From Paraspadella gotoi (taxonomy: Eukaryota; Chaetognatha), in assembly GCA_051294375.1 (NCBI GenBank), contig JBJCIZ010000836.1:1-64000 (forward strand): a stretch of 64,000 bases of DNA, given 5' to 3'. Made by a program: the position numbers and the translations under genes. A model generated the notes under the pieces. That model was given only the letters and a program-made list of their open reading frames with translations, had not been told where the DNA came from and made no database searches. Below, one piece after another: positions 1 to 11,941 of the stretch (position 1 is its first letter; each line of letters begins with the position of its first letter).

Positions 1-59
1 AGCCTCTTTTGATATGAAAGAAAAGTAGGTATAGTTAACAGTTTTTTATTTGGAGTGGG

Positions 60-660
60 CATCAAAGTTTTAATATATTAGGAATCTACGTCTTCTTAGA
101 GATCGAGCAAGATCTTTTTTCAATGGAGATTTTCGTTCAAATCTGACTACAAACAATATAAACCTCCTGGTAAAAATTCTGGTAAAATATCGATGTAAAA
201 ACACTTGATTCCGATCCTGTTGCATCTGAAGGGCTCGCATTTTTTTTTTCTCTTGTCAAATCATCAACATCTTGATATCAACAAGCCAGAACAAATAGAC
301 TGCTTCTCGATGAAAAAATTTTCTATCTCTGATTTTATATAGAATAAAAGGGATTTTTTTTTCCTTGAAAACGATATAAACGTGACTGAGGTATGTTCCT
401 GTTCAACAAATGAGGTCCATTTTGGAATCCTTTGGCAAAGTGTCTGAAGGGCTTTCAAATTTTTCTTTAACATTTTATTTGGTTATTTTGATATGATACG
501 ATTATGGTAGTCCATTTTGGTGAAATTTTTATTTAAAGTAAAAGTAAAGAGGAGCTAACATCGAAATTCTAAGAGTTTTCACCGGGAGTCAGATTCGGGA
601 AAAATCTCTATGGCGAAAAATCTTCCAAAGAAGGGGTGGATTTCCGAAGATTTTGGTTAA
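60..660 (+). repeat. Dispersed repeat, family E
   Basis: This AT-rich non-coding block matches the fold-back at 30190-31300. The parts at 60-250 (around the text reading 'ggaatctacgtc' and 'gggctcgcat') and 480-660 (around 'gtcagattc' and 'aagaaggggtgg') recur there in both orientations. No coding potential is visible. Boundaries are approximate and come from reading alone. Confidence 0.6.
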
Positions 661-669
661 TATTTGTAT

Positions 670-918
670 ACAGTAGCATCCGTCTAGAATTTCTGAGACG
701 ACAAGCTCTGTACTCGTGTAACAAATGATAATTTGGAAAGAGAGTTTTTGTCTTGTTATCGTGTATCATATGGCTACTCCCCTTTGGTAAGCCATTGCTC
801 TACGACCACTTTTGGGACATAGCAGTTATTGTAAAAGCTTACTTTGAGTGGGATTCGAATCCTACCATTCCATTCTCGTCGAAGACTTAGTTTTTAACCA
901 CTCGGCCATCTCGTTATT
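670..918 (-). mobile_element. tRNA-derived SINE, Ser-type head
   Basis: On the minus strand the element opens with a pol III A box (GATGGCCGAGTGG, near 916-894) and a B box (GGATTCGAATCC, near 862-850), as in class II tRNA-Ser or tRNA-Leu genes. A unique body follows, ending near 670 in GATGCTACTG. The body matches the copies at 1971-2240, 20137-20383 and 21619-21868. The tRNA part lacks a convincing acceptor stem, so this is a retroposon and not a working tRNA gene. Confidence 0.75.
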
Positions 919-984
919 AAAAAAAAGAATTCAAAACCTCAATATAAATTTTGATTTTTCTTTTCTTTTTAGTCAGATCTGGAA

Positions 985-1400
985 AAAAAAATTCACTATT
1001 TGAACACCAATTACTCATGAGTGGATGGGGAGATTGACTTGAAATTTTGTATGTGGGTAGAAAAGTGTGTGATTAAACTGGAAATCAAGTTCGATGGAAT
1101 CGTCTGAGTGGAAATGAGTTTTAAATGGAAAAAAACAAAAAAACGTGTTTCACTAATTGATTATGCTTTTTATATTAAATATAAATGCAAGATGTATTAA
1201 TTAATCAATAATTAATCAGTTAATAATAAGTCAATTAATCAATAATTAATTAATCAGTCAATTAATTAATCAAAAACAAACATTTTGGTATCAAAATAAT
1301 TAATTAATTGCCTAATTAATTAATTAACTTGAAATTAATTATAATAATTAATTTACCGATAATGATCGTTTGAGCAGATCGACATGGTTTTGGCCTCAAA
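985..1400 (+). repeat. Family B repeat, 5'-truncated copy
   Basis: The copy holds the family B interior (ACTCATGAGTGGATGGGG, TGGAAATGAGTTT) and the TTAA-rich tail. It ends near 1384 in a degraded GCAGATCGACA terminus. The front end with the GATCTGC hairpin is missing. Full copies lie at 31321-32108 and 33246-34110. Confidence 0.6.
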
Positions 1401-1736
1401 CTTCTGTTATATTACAACGTGTTATGATCTGTTAAGTCATAAATTTAAAGTCAGGAAAAACAAATTACCAGAAATTTATCATCGTATTAAAGCTTATTAC
1501 TGCTTAATTATTGTAGGCAGATCCTACATTGTTTGCTCAAATATGTTTTTATTCAGAATCGAAAACTTAGATTATTTCTTTTTTTCGAAAACGATTTCAT
1601 TCTCATTTCTCTCAATCCTTAGCCTATTTATTAATATTTGAGTACAATTAATGCAAACTAGTTAAAAAACACTTATAAAACATCTTAAAAGAAAGGGAAA
1701 AAGTTTCAACGTCGCTGCTTAAAGTATTTAACAATT

Positions 1737-1770
<34 letters not shown>

Positions 1771-1970
1771 TTAAAAATAAGCCAGATATTCAACTTTCTT
1801 CGTATTAATCGTCGTTGTTGCGACGTTCTGTCACAAATTCGGGAAACTTGGGACTCAGATGCGAAATCTCTGCCTCGATCGTTGAATTTTTGTTTTCCCC
1901 CAAAAAATTATAAAGCGAACCTACCAGCGATTTATATTAATTTAATTTGTACAAAATTTTATTGAAAATC
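1400..1970 (+). repeat. Composite repeat shared with 20384-20965
   Basis: This stretch is the inverted counterpart of 20384-20965. Shared text includes the poly-A-adjacent block near 1640-1700 and the 'cgacgttctgt' block near 1820-1850. Together with the following SINE it forms a segment of about 860 bp present twice in opposite orientation. No coding potential is seen. Confidence 0.55.
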
Positions 1971-2240
1971 ATTTGGCCGAGTGCTTAGCGCGCCGGAATT
2001 TCAATGTTTACCCAAAGGTTTCAGGTTTTCAAATCTGGCTGAAGCATCTTTTTACACTAAGTTTCTGATGTCCCAAAAAATTGGTCGTAGAGCAAATGCT
2101 TACGAAGGGGGAGTAGCAATAGTGTACTCGATATCAAGACAAAAGCTTTCTTTAAAATTCTCATTTGTACTCGATGTTACAGAGCTTGCCGTTCCCTCCC
2201 AGAAATTTAGATGGATGCTACTGTCTATTATGGTGGATTT
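1971..2240 (+). mobile_element. tRNA-derived SINE, second head type
   Basis: The head reads TTGGCCGAGTGCTTAGCG (A box) and then GGTTTTCAAATCTGG (B box). This is a class II tRNA-like head different from the one at 670-918. The body from about 2068 to 2240 matches the other copies, including GTCGTAGAGCAA, TTACAGAGCTTGCCG and the GATGCTACTGTC end. It sits at the end of the composite repeat 1400-1970. Confidence 0.72.
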
Positions 2241-2580
2241 TTGAAACTTAATATTAACAATTATTTCCATCATTCTACCTTATGGCCGGTATAAGAAATA
2301 TATTAAAAAAAATCTTAAAAAGCATAAGGATCAAGCCATGATGATAGTCATTCATTGATGCGTGATATGTCAGTTTTCATTCATCGTAAATAAAACAAAC
2401 AAATGCGTGTATGAGTGAAGAGAGAGAGAGAGAGAGAAGATGAGAGATGGCTTGGACAGTTTTCCGCCAACGAAACGCCAATCAGAATTTTTTAGGGAAA
2501 AAATCCACGAAAATCTCGCGATGTAAAATTGGGAATTTTGTTATGGAGAAAAAAAGCGCGTAATAAATGGCGCATAATAA
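2241..2580. other. AT-rich spacer with GA microsatellite
   Basis: The spacer has no gene. It contains a short (GA)n run near 2418-2440 and a palindromic-looking CATTCATTGATGCG block that also appears in the minisatellite at 8930-9345. Confidence 0.5.
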
Positions 2581-4415
2581 AAGTTTTTAGAAGGAAAAAA
2601 AAAAGGAGAGATGGAGAGAGAAGAGAGAGGAGAGCTGGCCGACCGCCGACTGGACACAAAGACAACGCTGCAGAGCTGAACTCATTTTCCGACGAATATG
2701 AGTAGGACGAACTCTTTTCCTGTTCAATAAAAAAAATATTACAAAAATAAATATTGGTATAGAGCCATTATAAGAAATTTTTTTGTACATTGAAAGGTAA
2801 ACTTAAAAATGCATAAATTTTCTTTGAGCATGTTCCCACACTAAATTTTGATTCACCCCATGAGAGGCTACCCTATTCGAGAAAAAAAAATACTTGATAA
2901 AGCTAAACTCTTTTCAATATAATTTGATCCAAAAATTATAATCCTATTAACAAAATATATAGTTTTTGAAAATTACTTCAGTTAACGACTAAGATATTTT
3001 TGGACTCAATATTTTTTTTCCTCATTTTAAAAATTTTAATCTGAATGAAATTTTTGATTGTTCTTTTTTTAGCGAAGAAACCAGACCGAGGTCCAAATTT
3101 TATATTTGCATATTTAATTAATTTATAAATAGTTATCACAACCCAAATAATTATTATTTTTTAAAAAAAAGATAAAAATGATTAAATATATACACTAAAT
3201 AATATTTATAATTTAATGAATAGTATAAATTATCAGAATAACAAAAAAAAAAGTTAATGTTTAATTTGGACTATATCTTCCTTATCAACTCCTATTTTAG
3301 ATATAATTTTGCCAAATAGTGCGGCAACCGTCAAAGTTTACAATAATAAATAAATACAAATTTTTTTTTTTAAATGTAATGCATATTGTTAATACTGTTT
3401 TTGGTATTAATAAAAAAAAAAAAATTAAAAAAAAAAAAAAAAAAAATATTGTCGGGAAAGTGCTGCATTATATAAATAAGTCCACATTAGCTGATTTACA
3501 TGGACAAGCATGTTCAACTATAAGTCTATTCTTCCACTTTTTTTTAAAATGTATCCACGAAAATCTCGGATTGTAAATTTGCGGATTTGTATGAGAAAAA
3601 AGCCCCGAAATAAAAGTTTTGAGAAAAAAACATAATCATAAATTTTTCAAAAAAAAGAACGATCACGCAAGAAGATCGTTTAAAGATGAGAAAGAGAAGG
3701 AAAGAGAAAGAGAAAGAAAGAGAGACAAAGCTGGACAGCTTTTTTTTTTATTTTTTTTTATTAATAAATGAACTAAACATAAGAAACATAAAAAATAACG
3801 TTTTTCAAGAATAAAAGATAAAATAAAAAGAAAGGCCAAAAAAAAACATGGAAATTTTTCCATTTTTTTCAACAATCGCCAGGCTTGTAAGATAATTTGT
3901 ATTATATAAAGATATAGCTTCTCATAAAAAAGTTTACCTATTAGAGATTTAAAAAAAAATATTTCATCTTCTTATACCAAATGTAAATCATTTCTATATA
4001 CTAATTTGGAATTGATAATGAGTACTAAAATTCCTCATTTTCATATTGCATGTAAATCATAATGAAGTGGAAATTCAAACAAAAATACTTAAATCCAAAT
4101 ATAATAAGAAAATATCAAAGCTATTTCAAGATTGAGAAGCCTATCTAATTTTTAACTTACTAGAATGCACACTTTTAAACTTATCATAATTCATAATAAT
4201 TTTATTTTTTTAAAAAAAACGTAAGTCACAGCCAAACCTATTAAACCGTAGTAGTTTTTAATTTAAAACAGCGTGACGGCGACGAACGACGACGACGACG
4301 GACGACGCCGACGACGATGACGGACGACGACGACCGGCGACTACGTCACAAAGAAGCTCACCCGAATCAATATCAAGCCTAAACCGCTTCGCCGGTCATT
4401 GGCTTGATAAAAACC
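2580..4415 (-). repeat. Family A repeat, inverted copy
   Basis: Read on the minus strand from 4415 down, it begins with a head hairpin (4371-4409). A GTGACG-(GTC)n-CGTCAC tract follows, then an AT-rich body, a CT-rich tract and a tail with 'ctcaccccatgagaggc'. The same order occurs on the plus strand at 6396-8700, so the two copies form a long inverted repeat. No ORF of note is present. Confidence 0.7.
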
Positions 4416-4529
4416 TTGGGCTTTGTTCGTCAGAGCCTTAGTTCCTAAAGTATTACATTAACATCAGTATATTTGTTAAGGTTAGTAGATTTCTTCTATA
4501 GATTTTTTTAATTTTGAGAACGTTACTCT

Positions 4530-5500
4530 TTTTATCGAGCCTTGACCGTGCGAAGCGGTCGGCTCTATAATGTTTAGGGTGCTTTTTTTGTGACGTAGTC
4601 GTCGTCGTCGTCGTCGTCGTTTGTCGTCGTCGTCGTCACGCTGTTTTCATATATAAAAACTACTACGCTTTTATAGTTGTGTGATACCTAAATAAAAATT
4701 ATTATGACATTATTCTAAAGTTTTACAAAAGTGTGCGATCATAGTAATAAAATAAAAATAGGCTTTTCATCTTGAAAATAGCTGTGAATATTTTCATATT
4801 ACATTTGGATTTAAATTATTTTTGTTTTGAATTTATCCACTTCATTATGATTTACTGCCATATGCAATGAGATTAAAGTACTATTATAATTCCAAATTTA
4901 GTATATAGAAGATGCTGTTTAATCTTAATTTACATATTGCAGTATATAATTATTTGAAGATGAAATTAAAAAATTTGTTTTAATTTTTAATAAAAATGGG
5001 AAACTCAAAGGATTTTTTAATGAGAAGCTAATTCTAATTTTAATACAAATAAAAATAAATTCTTTTTACAAGCTTTGCGATGGAAAAATGGGAAAAATTC
5101 CAAATTGTAAACAATTGTAACATATTTTTGCCTTTCTTTTATTTTCTTTAAAATTGAATATATAATTTTTTCTTTTTTAGAAAAAAAAAAAAAAAAAAAT
5201 TTTAGAAAAGAAAAAAGAAAAAGAAAGAAAAAAAAAATTTTTAGAAAAGACGAGTTCAGGGCTCTGCAGTTGGACTGTACAAGCGGGCCTTCCAGCAGCT
5301 GTCCAGCTTTGTCTCTCTTTCTCTCTTTTTCCTCGGTACGATCTCAGCTGATCGTTTTCGTTTTTTTAAAAATTCTGATTATTTTTTTCCTTCTTTTAAA
5401 ACTTTTATTATTTCGCCATTTATTCCGCGCTTTTTTTATACAAAATCCTAAATTTAATCCGAGATTCCTGGATAACATTTTAGAAAAGTGAAGAATAACT
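4530..5500 (+). repeat. Family A repeat, shorter copy
   Basis: The head hairpin (4537-4565), the (GTC)n tract at about 4597-4636 and the AT-rich body to about 5100 match the other family A copies. It lies head to head with the copy at 2580-4415, with a spacer of about 115 bp. The far end runs into CT-rich sequence after 5290. Confidence 0.65.
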
Positions 5501-5519
5501 TATAACGAATTCCGCCTCT

Positions 5520-5790
5520 GCAGCGTCTGTTCAGCTTCTTTCTTCTCTCTCTCTCTCTCTCTTTCTTCTCTCTCTTTCTCTCCTCTCTCTCTATCTTTCT
5601 CTCTCTCTTCTCCTCTCTCTCTCTCCCTTTCTCTCTCTCCTATTTTTTTTTAGTCACTTTTTTTTCACCACGTCACTGGCGACGAGTAAACGATCATGTA
5701 AAACAGTTCCGGCCTCTGCAGCCGTTCCTGTTCAGCTTTTCTTCTCTCTCTTTCTCTTTTCTGTACTCTTTCTCTCTTTGCGTGACGTTC
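5520..5790. repeat. CT-rich microsatellite tract
   Basis: Interrupted (CT)n and (CTTT)n runs follow family A sequence. The Ser/Leu-rich reading frames here are products of the microsatellite and are not called as genes. Confidence 0.75.
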
Positions 5791-6395
5791 GTTTTTTAAA
5801 AAATTATGATTATTTTTTTTACTTCTTAAAACTTTTATTATAACCATTTATTCTCGATACAAAATCCCAAAATTTACATTCCGAGTTTTCTTTGGGATAC
5901 ATTGAGAAAAAAGTGAATAATAACTTATAATGCCCATGCAATGTCACATGAGTTCTGCTAATTGAAGGTAGGCAATTATCTTCCTTACATAAAGAACAAT
6001 TCTAAAATTTCATTCCAAGATTAAAATTTTTGTTAAAATCGAGGAAATAAAATTTTTTTTTGATAAGTAAAAAAAATTTTGCGAAGTCAAAAATATCATA
6101 GTCGGTTTAAACTGGAGTATTTCAACTATATATTTTGTTAATAGGAGATTAGTAATTTTTTGACCGTTAGTTATTGAAAATAGTTTAGCCTTATAGCGAC
6201 GAGTTTTCATTTCATACAATCAATATCAATTCTTCATTAATTTTCAATAATATGCAAAAAAAAATAAGGTTTTTCAACCTCATTTTGAAACTAGATGAAC
6301 AAAAGACTTCAGTCTTTTTCAATTGGAAAAAAAAAATAGAACTTAATTGATAGCTTAATCACATCTAATAATACAAATTTATTTTATCACGCCTC
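5791..6395. other. AT-rich repeat debris between family A copies
   Basis: No gene is seen. The 'gaagtcaaaaatatcatagtcg' block at about 6080-6110 also occurs near 8260-8280. This is leftover repeat sequence. Confidence 0.5.
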
Positions 6396-7226
6396 TTTTT
6401 TATCAAGCCATGACCGGCGAAGCCGGTTCAGGCTTGATATTCATTCGGGTGAGCTTCTTTGTGACGTAGTCGTCGTTGTCGTCGTCGTCGTCGTCCGTCA
6501 CGCTGTTTTTCTATATAAAAACTATACGCTTTTATAGTTTGGCTGTTGACTTACCGTTTTTTTTAAAATTAAAAATTATTATGAATTATGATAAAGTTTT
6601 ACAATCGTGCATTCATAGTAAGTTTAAAAATTTAGATATTTGGCTCTTCATCTTGAATAGCTTTGATATTTTCTTATACATTTGGATTTAAGTTATTTAT
6701 TATTATTATTTATTATTGAGATTATAGTACTCATTATCATATCCAAATTAGTATATAGAAATGCTTTAATCTAATTTACATATTGCAGCTATATAAATTG
6801 AAGAGAAATTCAAAAATTTTTTTAAATCTCTAATAAAAATGGGAACTCAAAAAATAACTTTTAATGAGAAAGCTATATCTTAATTTTAATTTACAAAATA
6901 AAATAAGATCTTTTACAAGCTGCGATTTTGGAAAAAATTTTGCGAAAAATTTAAATTGTAAACCATTGTAACATTTTTTGCCTTTCTTTTATTTCTTTTA
7001 AATTATACAGTATTATTTTTTTTTCTTTTCTTTTTCTGCGTTAGTGTCTTTTGTTTTTTATTTGAATTTCAATACATAGTAGTTTCCAGTTCTTTTTACA
7101 CTGTTTACTGTTTATGATTTATGTCAATACTGTTTCTTTATTCTTTTATTCTTTTTATTTCAGAAAAAACGAGTTCCAGTTTCTGCATGACTGTACAGCG
7201 GCTTCAAGCAGCTGTCCAGCTTTTTC

Positions 7227-7257
<31 letters not shown>

Positions 7258-8700
7258 ATTGAAAAATTCTTGATTATGTTTTTCTTTCTAAAAAACATAT
7301 ATATTTGAATCAGGCGCTGCTTTTTCTGAAATCGTTTAAAAAACGAGTTTCAGGCTCTCTCTCTCTCTCTCCCTCCCTGTCTCCCTCCCTCTCTCTTCTT
7401 CTCTCTCTCTCTTCTCCTCTCTCTTTTTTTTACAAAAAAAAAAATATTCACTTTTACCACAATTTTTTTGAAAATCTTATTATTTTTTCTTTCTAAAAAC
7501 TTTTATTATTCGCCATTTATTGCGCTTCTTCTCAATACAAAATCCCAAAATTTAAAAAAAAAAAAAATTCTCTCTCTCTCTCTCTTTCTTTTCTGTCTTC
7601 TTTCTGTCTTCTTTCTCTCTTACGATCTCTTGCGTGATCGTTCTTTTTTTTGAAAAAATCTATGATTATTGTTTTTCTTTCTTAAAACTTTATTCGGGGC
7701 TTTTTTCTTCAATACAAAATCCCAAATTTAACCATCGAGATTTTCGTGGAACATTTTTAAAAAAGTGAAAGAATAATTATTTTGACATGGCCATTGTCAC
7801 ATATAAATTCAAGCCTAATGTTGACTTATTTATATGCAGCACTTTCGCGAACCAATATGCATTACATTTTAAAAAAAATTTAAATTTGTATTATTGATTA
7901 TTGTAACTTTGACCGGTTGGCCCACTATTGGCAAATTATATCTAAAATAGGAGTTTGATTAAGAGAGATATAGTCAAATTAAACCATTACTTTTTTTTTG
8001 TTATTTGATAATTATTATACTATTATTAAATTTATAAATTATTTTAGTGTATATATTTATCATTTTTATCTTTTTTTTAAAATAATATTATTTGAGTTGT
8101 GATAAACTATTTTATAAATAATTAAATATGCAAATATAAAAAATTTGACCTCGGGTTCTGGTTTCTTTCCTTAAAAAAGAACAATAAAATTTCATTCAAG
8201 ATTTAAATTTTAAAATGAGGAATAAAATTTTTTTTTGATAAGTTAAAAAAAAATTGGGAAGTCAAAAATATCATAGTCGTTAACTGGTATTTCAACTATA
8301 TATGTTAATAGGGATTATTTAATTTTTGGATCATTATTATGAAAAGAGGTTTAGTTTTTTTTCTTCTGAATAGGGGGTAGCCCCTCTCAATGGTGTGAAA
8401 ATCAAAAATTATAGTATGGGAAACATGCTCAAACGAAAATTTATTGCATTTTTTAAGTTTACTTTCAATGCTACAAAAAATTCTTATATGGCTCTATACC
8501 AAATAATTTATTTTGTAATATTTTATATAGAAAGGGAAAAGAGGTTCGTCCGCTTACTCATATTCTGGAAAATTTAGTTCAGCTCTGCAGCGGAGGTCCA
8601 GCGGCGGTCCAGCGGCTGTCCAGTCTTCTCTCTCTCTCTTCTCTCTCTCTCTCTTTCTCTCTTTCTTTTTTTCTTCTAAAAACTTTTATTATCGCCATTT
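6396..8700 (+). repeat. Family A repeat, longest plus copy
   Basis: The copy starts with the perfect head hairpin at 6401-6439. It continues through GTGACGTAG(TCG)n, the TATAAAAACTATACGC block, several CT microsatellites and the 'ggggtagcccctctcaatgg' tail, ending near the CAGCGGCTGTCCAG motif. It is the inverted mate of 2580-4415. Its length suggests the full element is about 2 kb. No transposase-like ORF is visible, so it appears non-autonomous. Confidence 0.65.
6401..6439 (+). other. Head hairpin of family A
   Basis: TATCAAGCC pairs with GGCTTGATA and ACCGGC pairs with GCCGGT, closed by a GAA loop. A symmetric 3x3 internal loop (ATG/TCA) separates the two stems. Equivalent hairpins lie at 4371-4409 (minus), 4537-4565 and 26010-26040. 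Confidence 0.7.
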
Positions 8701-8819
8701 ATTCCGCGTTTTCTCAATACAAAATTCCAAATTTACATCCGAGATTTTCGTGGATTTTTTGCCTAAAAATTCTGATTATTTCTTATATAAAACGAGAGAG
8801 ACCATATATAGAGAGATAT

Positions 8820-8844
8820 ATATTGGCGGGAAAAACTGGTCCAG

Positions 8845-8884
<40 letters not shown>
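8820..8884. repeat. CT microsatellite
   Basis: A long near-perfect (CT)n run begins at about 8845. Confidence 0.85.
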
Positions 8885-8919
8885 ACTCATACACGATTTG
8901 TTTGTTTTATTTACGATGA

Positions 8920-9345
8920 ATGATTCATCGCGTCAATGGAATGACTATCATCGCATCAATGAATGACTATCATCATGGCTTGATTCCTTTATGCTTTTAA
9001 GATTTTTCTTAATACAAAAATCCCAAATTTATTTCCGAGATTTTCTGGATTTTTATTTTTTTCCTTCTAAAAACTTTTATTATTTATTATTTCTCTCTAT
9101 ATTTCTCTTCTCAATCAACACTATGTCGCTTCTCTCTGCTCTCTCTCTCTCTCTCTCTCTTTCTTCTCTCTCTAATTAACTCATCACGTCAATGAATGAC
9201 TAGCATCGCATCAATGAATGACTATCATCGCATCATGATAATGATTATTCATTCGCATCCAATGAATGACTATCCATCGCATCCATCATTTTGCGTTATG
9301 GCATGCGCATCAATCCTTCTGGTTATCATCGGCATCAATATTTGG
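8920..9345. repeat. Minisatellite, about 22 bp unit
   Basis: Degenerate tandem copies of a unit like GCATCAATGAATGACTATCATC occur at 8925-8985 and again at 9183-9340. The blocks are separated by a CT microsatellite (9140-9172). Confidence 0.65.
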
Positions 9346-9379
9346 TTATTCATCAAAAGTAGGCTCGATTCCTTATGCT

Positions 9380-10274
9380 TTTAAGATTTTTTTCTATAAT
9401 TTTTTGACACGCAAAACGTTTCTTTGATTACGCGAAGGAGAATGTAAAAAATTAAAAATAAATAGTACCAATAGTTAGAGTTATGTCTAGAATAGATGAA
9501 AAAAAAACCTCGTTTAAAAATTTGATCGGGAAGTGGGGTAACTAAGGCTTACCAACGGTATCCTCCATGCTGATCGTTCTCTCTAATAATTTTTTTAATT
9601 TAATACATTTGAAAGGGAAAAAAAGAAAATTCAGAATGCAGGTGGCATAAATGGTAGAGATAATCTGTATATAGTGACATGATAATAATGACCTTTTATG
9701 TCTTGCGTAATGGGGGCAGTAAAGAAACCTAAAAAATTAAATCATTAAGTCAGTCAATGAACCCTTTCCTATCGGCTATTCCGCAAAAATTTTTTTCTTA
9801 ATTAAAATGGATGATAAATAATAGAATTAAATTCCCTGTATAAAGGTTGTTATATTTAAAGGAAAATTATCAAATAAGTCAGCAGCTAAGTAATTTGTTA
9901 AAATTTTATTATGATAAACAAGCAGTATATCAAGCTTTTTCTTTGCTGTTGAATATAATGAAAAATGAAGATTTTTATTCACAGACAAGAAGGGAGACGT
10001 CCAGACTGTTTATATCCAGCTGAAAACATCTTTGTATTTATCATTTTTCATATTTAAAAAGACATTTTATCAAGCTACTACAACAATTTTTGCTTGTTAT
10101 TTACTTTAACTGAAAAATACAAGCAAATTTATACAGTAGAGAAAATTTAATGATAATCAAAATGTAATTCAGACTTTCCTCTTTCAAATTACAAAAGAAA
10201 AATAAAAAATTTCATATGACTTCATTGAAATTTGTAACGCAAAAAACTGTTATAATTTTAACTCGTGTAAGCTT
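9380..10274. other. AT-rich intergenic DNA, nothing recognised
   Basis: Unique-looking AT-rich sequence with no long reading frame, no splice-linked exons and no clear repeat. Confidence 0.5.
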
Positions 10275-10278
10275 TTAA

Positions 10279-11539
10279 GGCCTGGGATCATTCAAACAAG
10301 AATTGCATAAAGCTATGTAAAATTTATTATTATGTCAAAGAAAGTGTATTCCCTTCACGTTTCAAAAAAAAACTCTAAATTTGATTAAGGTTCAGCTTCA
10401 AGAGGCAACTAAAAATCGGGCAATTTTTTTATCAGTAAACCTTAAAAATTTCATCAAACATGGTAAAGTTATTTTTAAACGCAAATTTTAAATTTTTTTT
10501 TCAATTTAACAGCACCTACCTCAGTGTAATACTAACAACTAAAACCAAGTCATTCCATTTATGTTATAGAATCAATTAATGATGAAAACATAAACATTTA
10601 TGTAGAGAGAGAGCAGAACGCTTATATGAGGATGTCTATTATCATTTTATTACAAAAAAGAATGATTAAAAATTATAAAATTGTAAAATTCAAAGACATT
10701 CGTCCCCTGCATCTTGAAGTTGGGTCCACTTTGATAACAACCCTCAATGGTGCCATAGACTGCCACAGATTCCACAGACAGACCAGCCTCATGCTCTGCT
10801 TTTGACATTTAGTTTCTGTTCCCCAGGTTCAAAACTGGTTCAAAACAAGACTGAGAAAAAAAATAAATAAACAGCATTCCTCCTTGTTTACTGACTGCTT
10901 TCCCCAGCCACAGCCATTTGTTAATTTAAAAAAAATTGTACAAAAATTTGGATAAAACTTTAAAGATCGTTAAAGCCATCATTTAAACTAGAATGATGAA
11001 ATAGATTTCGGAAAAGCGTATCGATTTTAAAGTTCTTTGCTCGACTTTTCAGTTCTGTAAAATCTACAGAAAAAAAAAAAAAATAAAAAATAAATAAACA
11101 AAAAGGATTGGAGCTAAACCGTTTGAAATAAAAATAAACTAAAATTATTTTTTATAAGTATGGAAAGGTGGGAGAAATTCTATAAGAGGGATTTTGGAAA
11201 ATGTTACTAGTTTTCAAGATATTTGCCAAAATTTTTCTTATTCTTTTTTTTTCTTATGAAGATAAGTGAATTTGAAAAAATCCCTCTCATAGAATTGGGA
11301 CCCTTGTCCTCAAGTAAATTTATGTAAAATTTCATGAAAATCCCTTTAGCCGTTTGGGCCGCAACTCTTCCGAAAGGTTTCTTTTATTTTATATAGTATT
11401 ATAAAATTCAAAAAAAACAGCAATGGATTCGAAAGAGAAGATAAAGTGAATACATTTTAAGAATCACTGGACCTCTACTTTTCGAAATACAAGCTTTATT
11501 TAATCCTAATTATAACTTTTGGCCAGTCGATCCCAGGCC
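10279..11539 (+). mobile_element. TTAA-bounded transposon, copy 1
   Basis: The element is flanked by TTAA on both sides (10275-10278 and 11540-11543). Its ends are perfect inverted repeats, GGCCTGGGATC and GATCCCAGGCC. A second copy with the same bounds lies at 44412-45677 (1266 bp against 1261 bp). TTAA targets are known for the piggyBac superfamily, but the terminal bases here are not the usual CCY form, so the assignment is tentative. No transposase is visible. The interior at 10600-10870 has a degraded coding look. Confidence 0.75.
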
Positions 11540-11653
11540 TTAAGCTGTGTTAAAGATTATAGATTGTGTTAATCCTTTTCGGCTTCGTTGAGTATAGAGA
11601 TTTAACAAAGTTGGGAAATATTTTCGTCAACGATTTTTATTCATTAATATACG

Positions 11654-11689
11654 GACATGTTTCGATTCTTCATTTCGGGTCTTCATCAG
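11654..11689 (-). ncRNA. Hammerhead ribozyme motif, minimal type I
   Basis: On the minus strand CTGATGA is followed by a stem II region and then GAAACATGTC, with predicted cleavage after GTC. Stem II is weakened by two mismatches (GACCC against GAATC). Stem I starts with three pairs. Stem III is only the self-complementary ACATGT, as in the dimer-acting hammerheads of Penelope-like elements. This copy is probably weak. Confidence 0.5.
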
Positions 11690-11889
11690 CGTTGAGTGAT
11701 GCATTTACAAATTTGTGTTAAAAGAAGGGAGGAGAGAGAGAGAGAGAGAGAGAAAGAGAGTGAGAGAAAGAGAGAGAGGGCTAAAAGTTTCCAACACAGA
11801 GATAGTGGTTAACGAATGAGTACAGTTTGAGTTGAGGACAGATCAGTTGTTGAAAAGAAGTGAAATGGTCAATTGGTGATAAAGAGAGA

Positions 11890-11941
<52 letters not shown>

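Noticed and set aside
670-918. A functional tRNA-Ser gene
   Set aside because: A and B boxes are present, but the acceptor stem and a proper anticodon arm are not, and the unit recurs with a long body.
5270-9179. Ser/Leu-rich frames such as SLSLSL and SLFLS
   Set aside because: They are translations of CT microsatellites, and the same occurs at other CT or GA tracts in the window.
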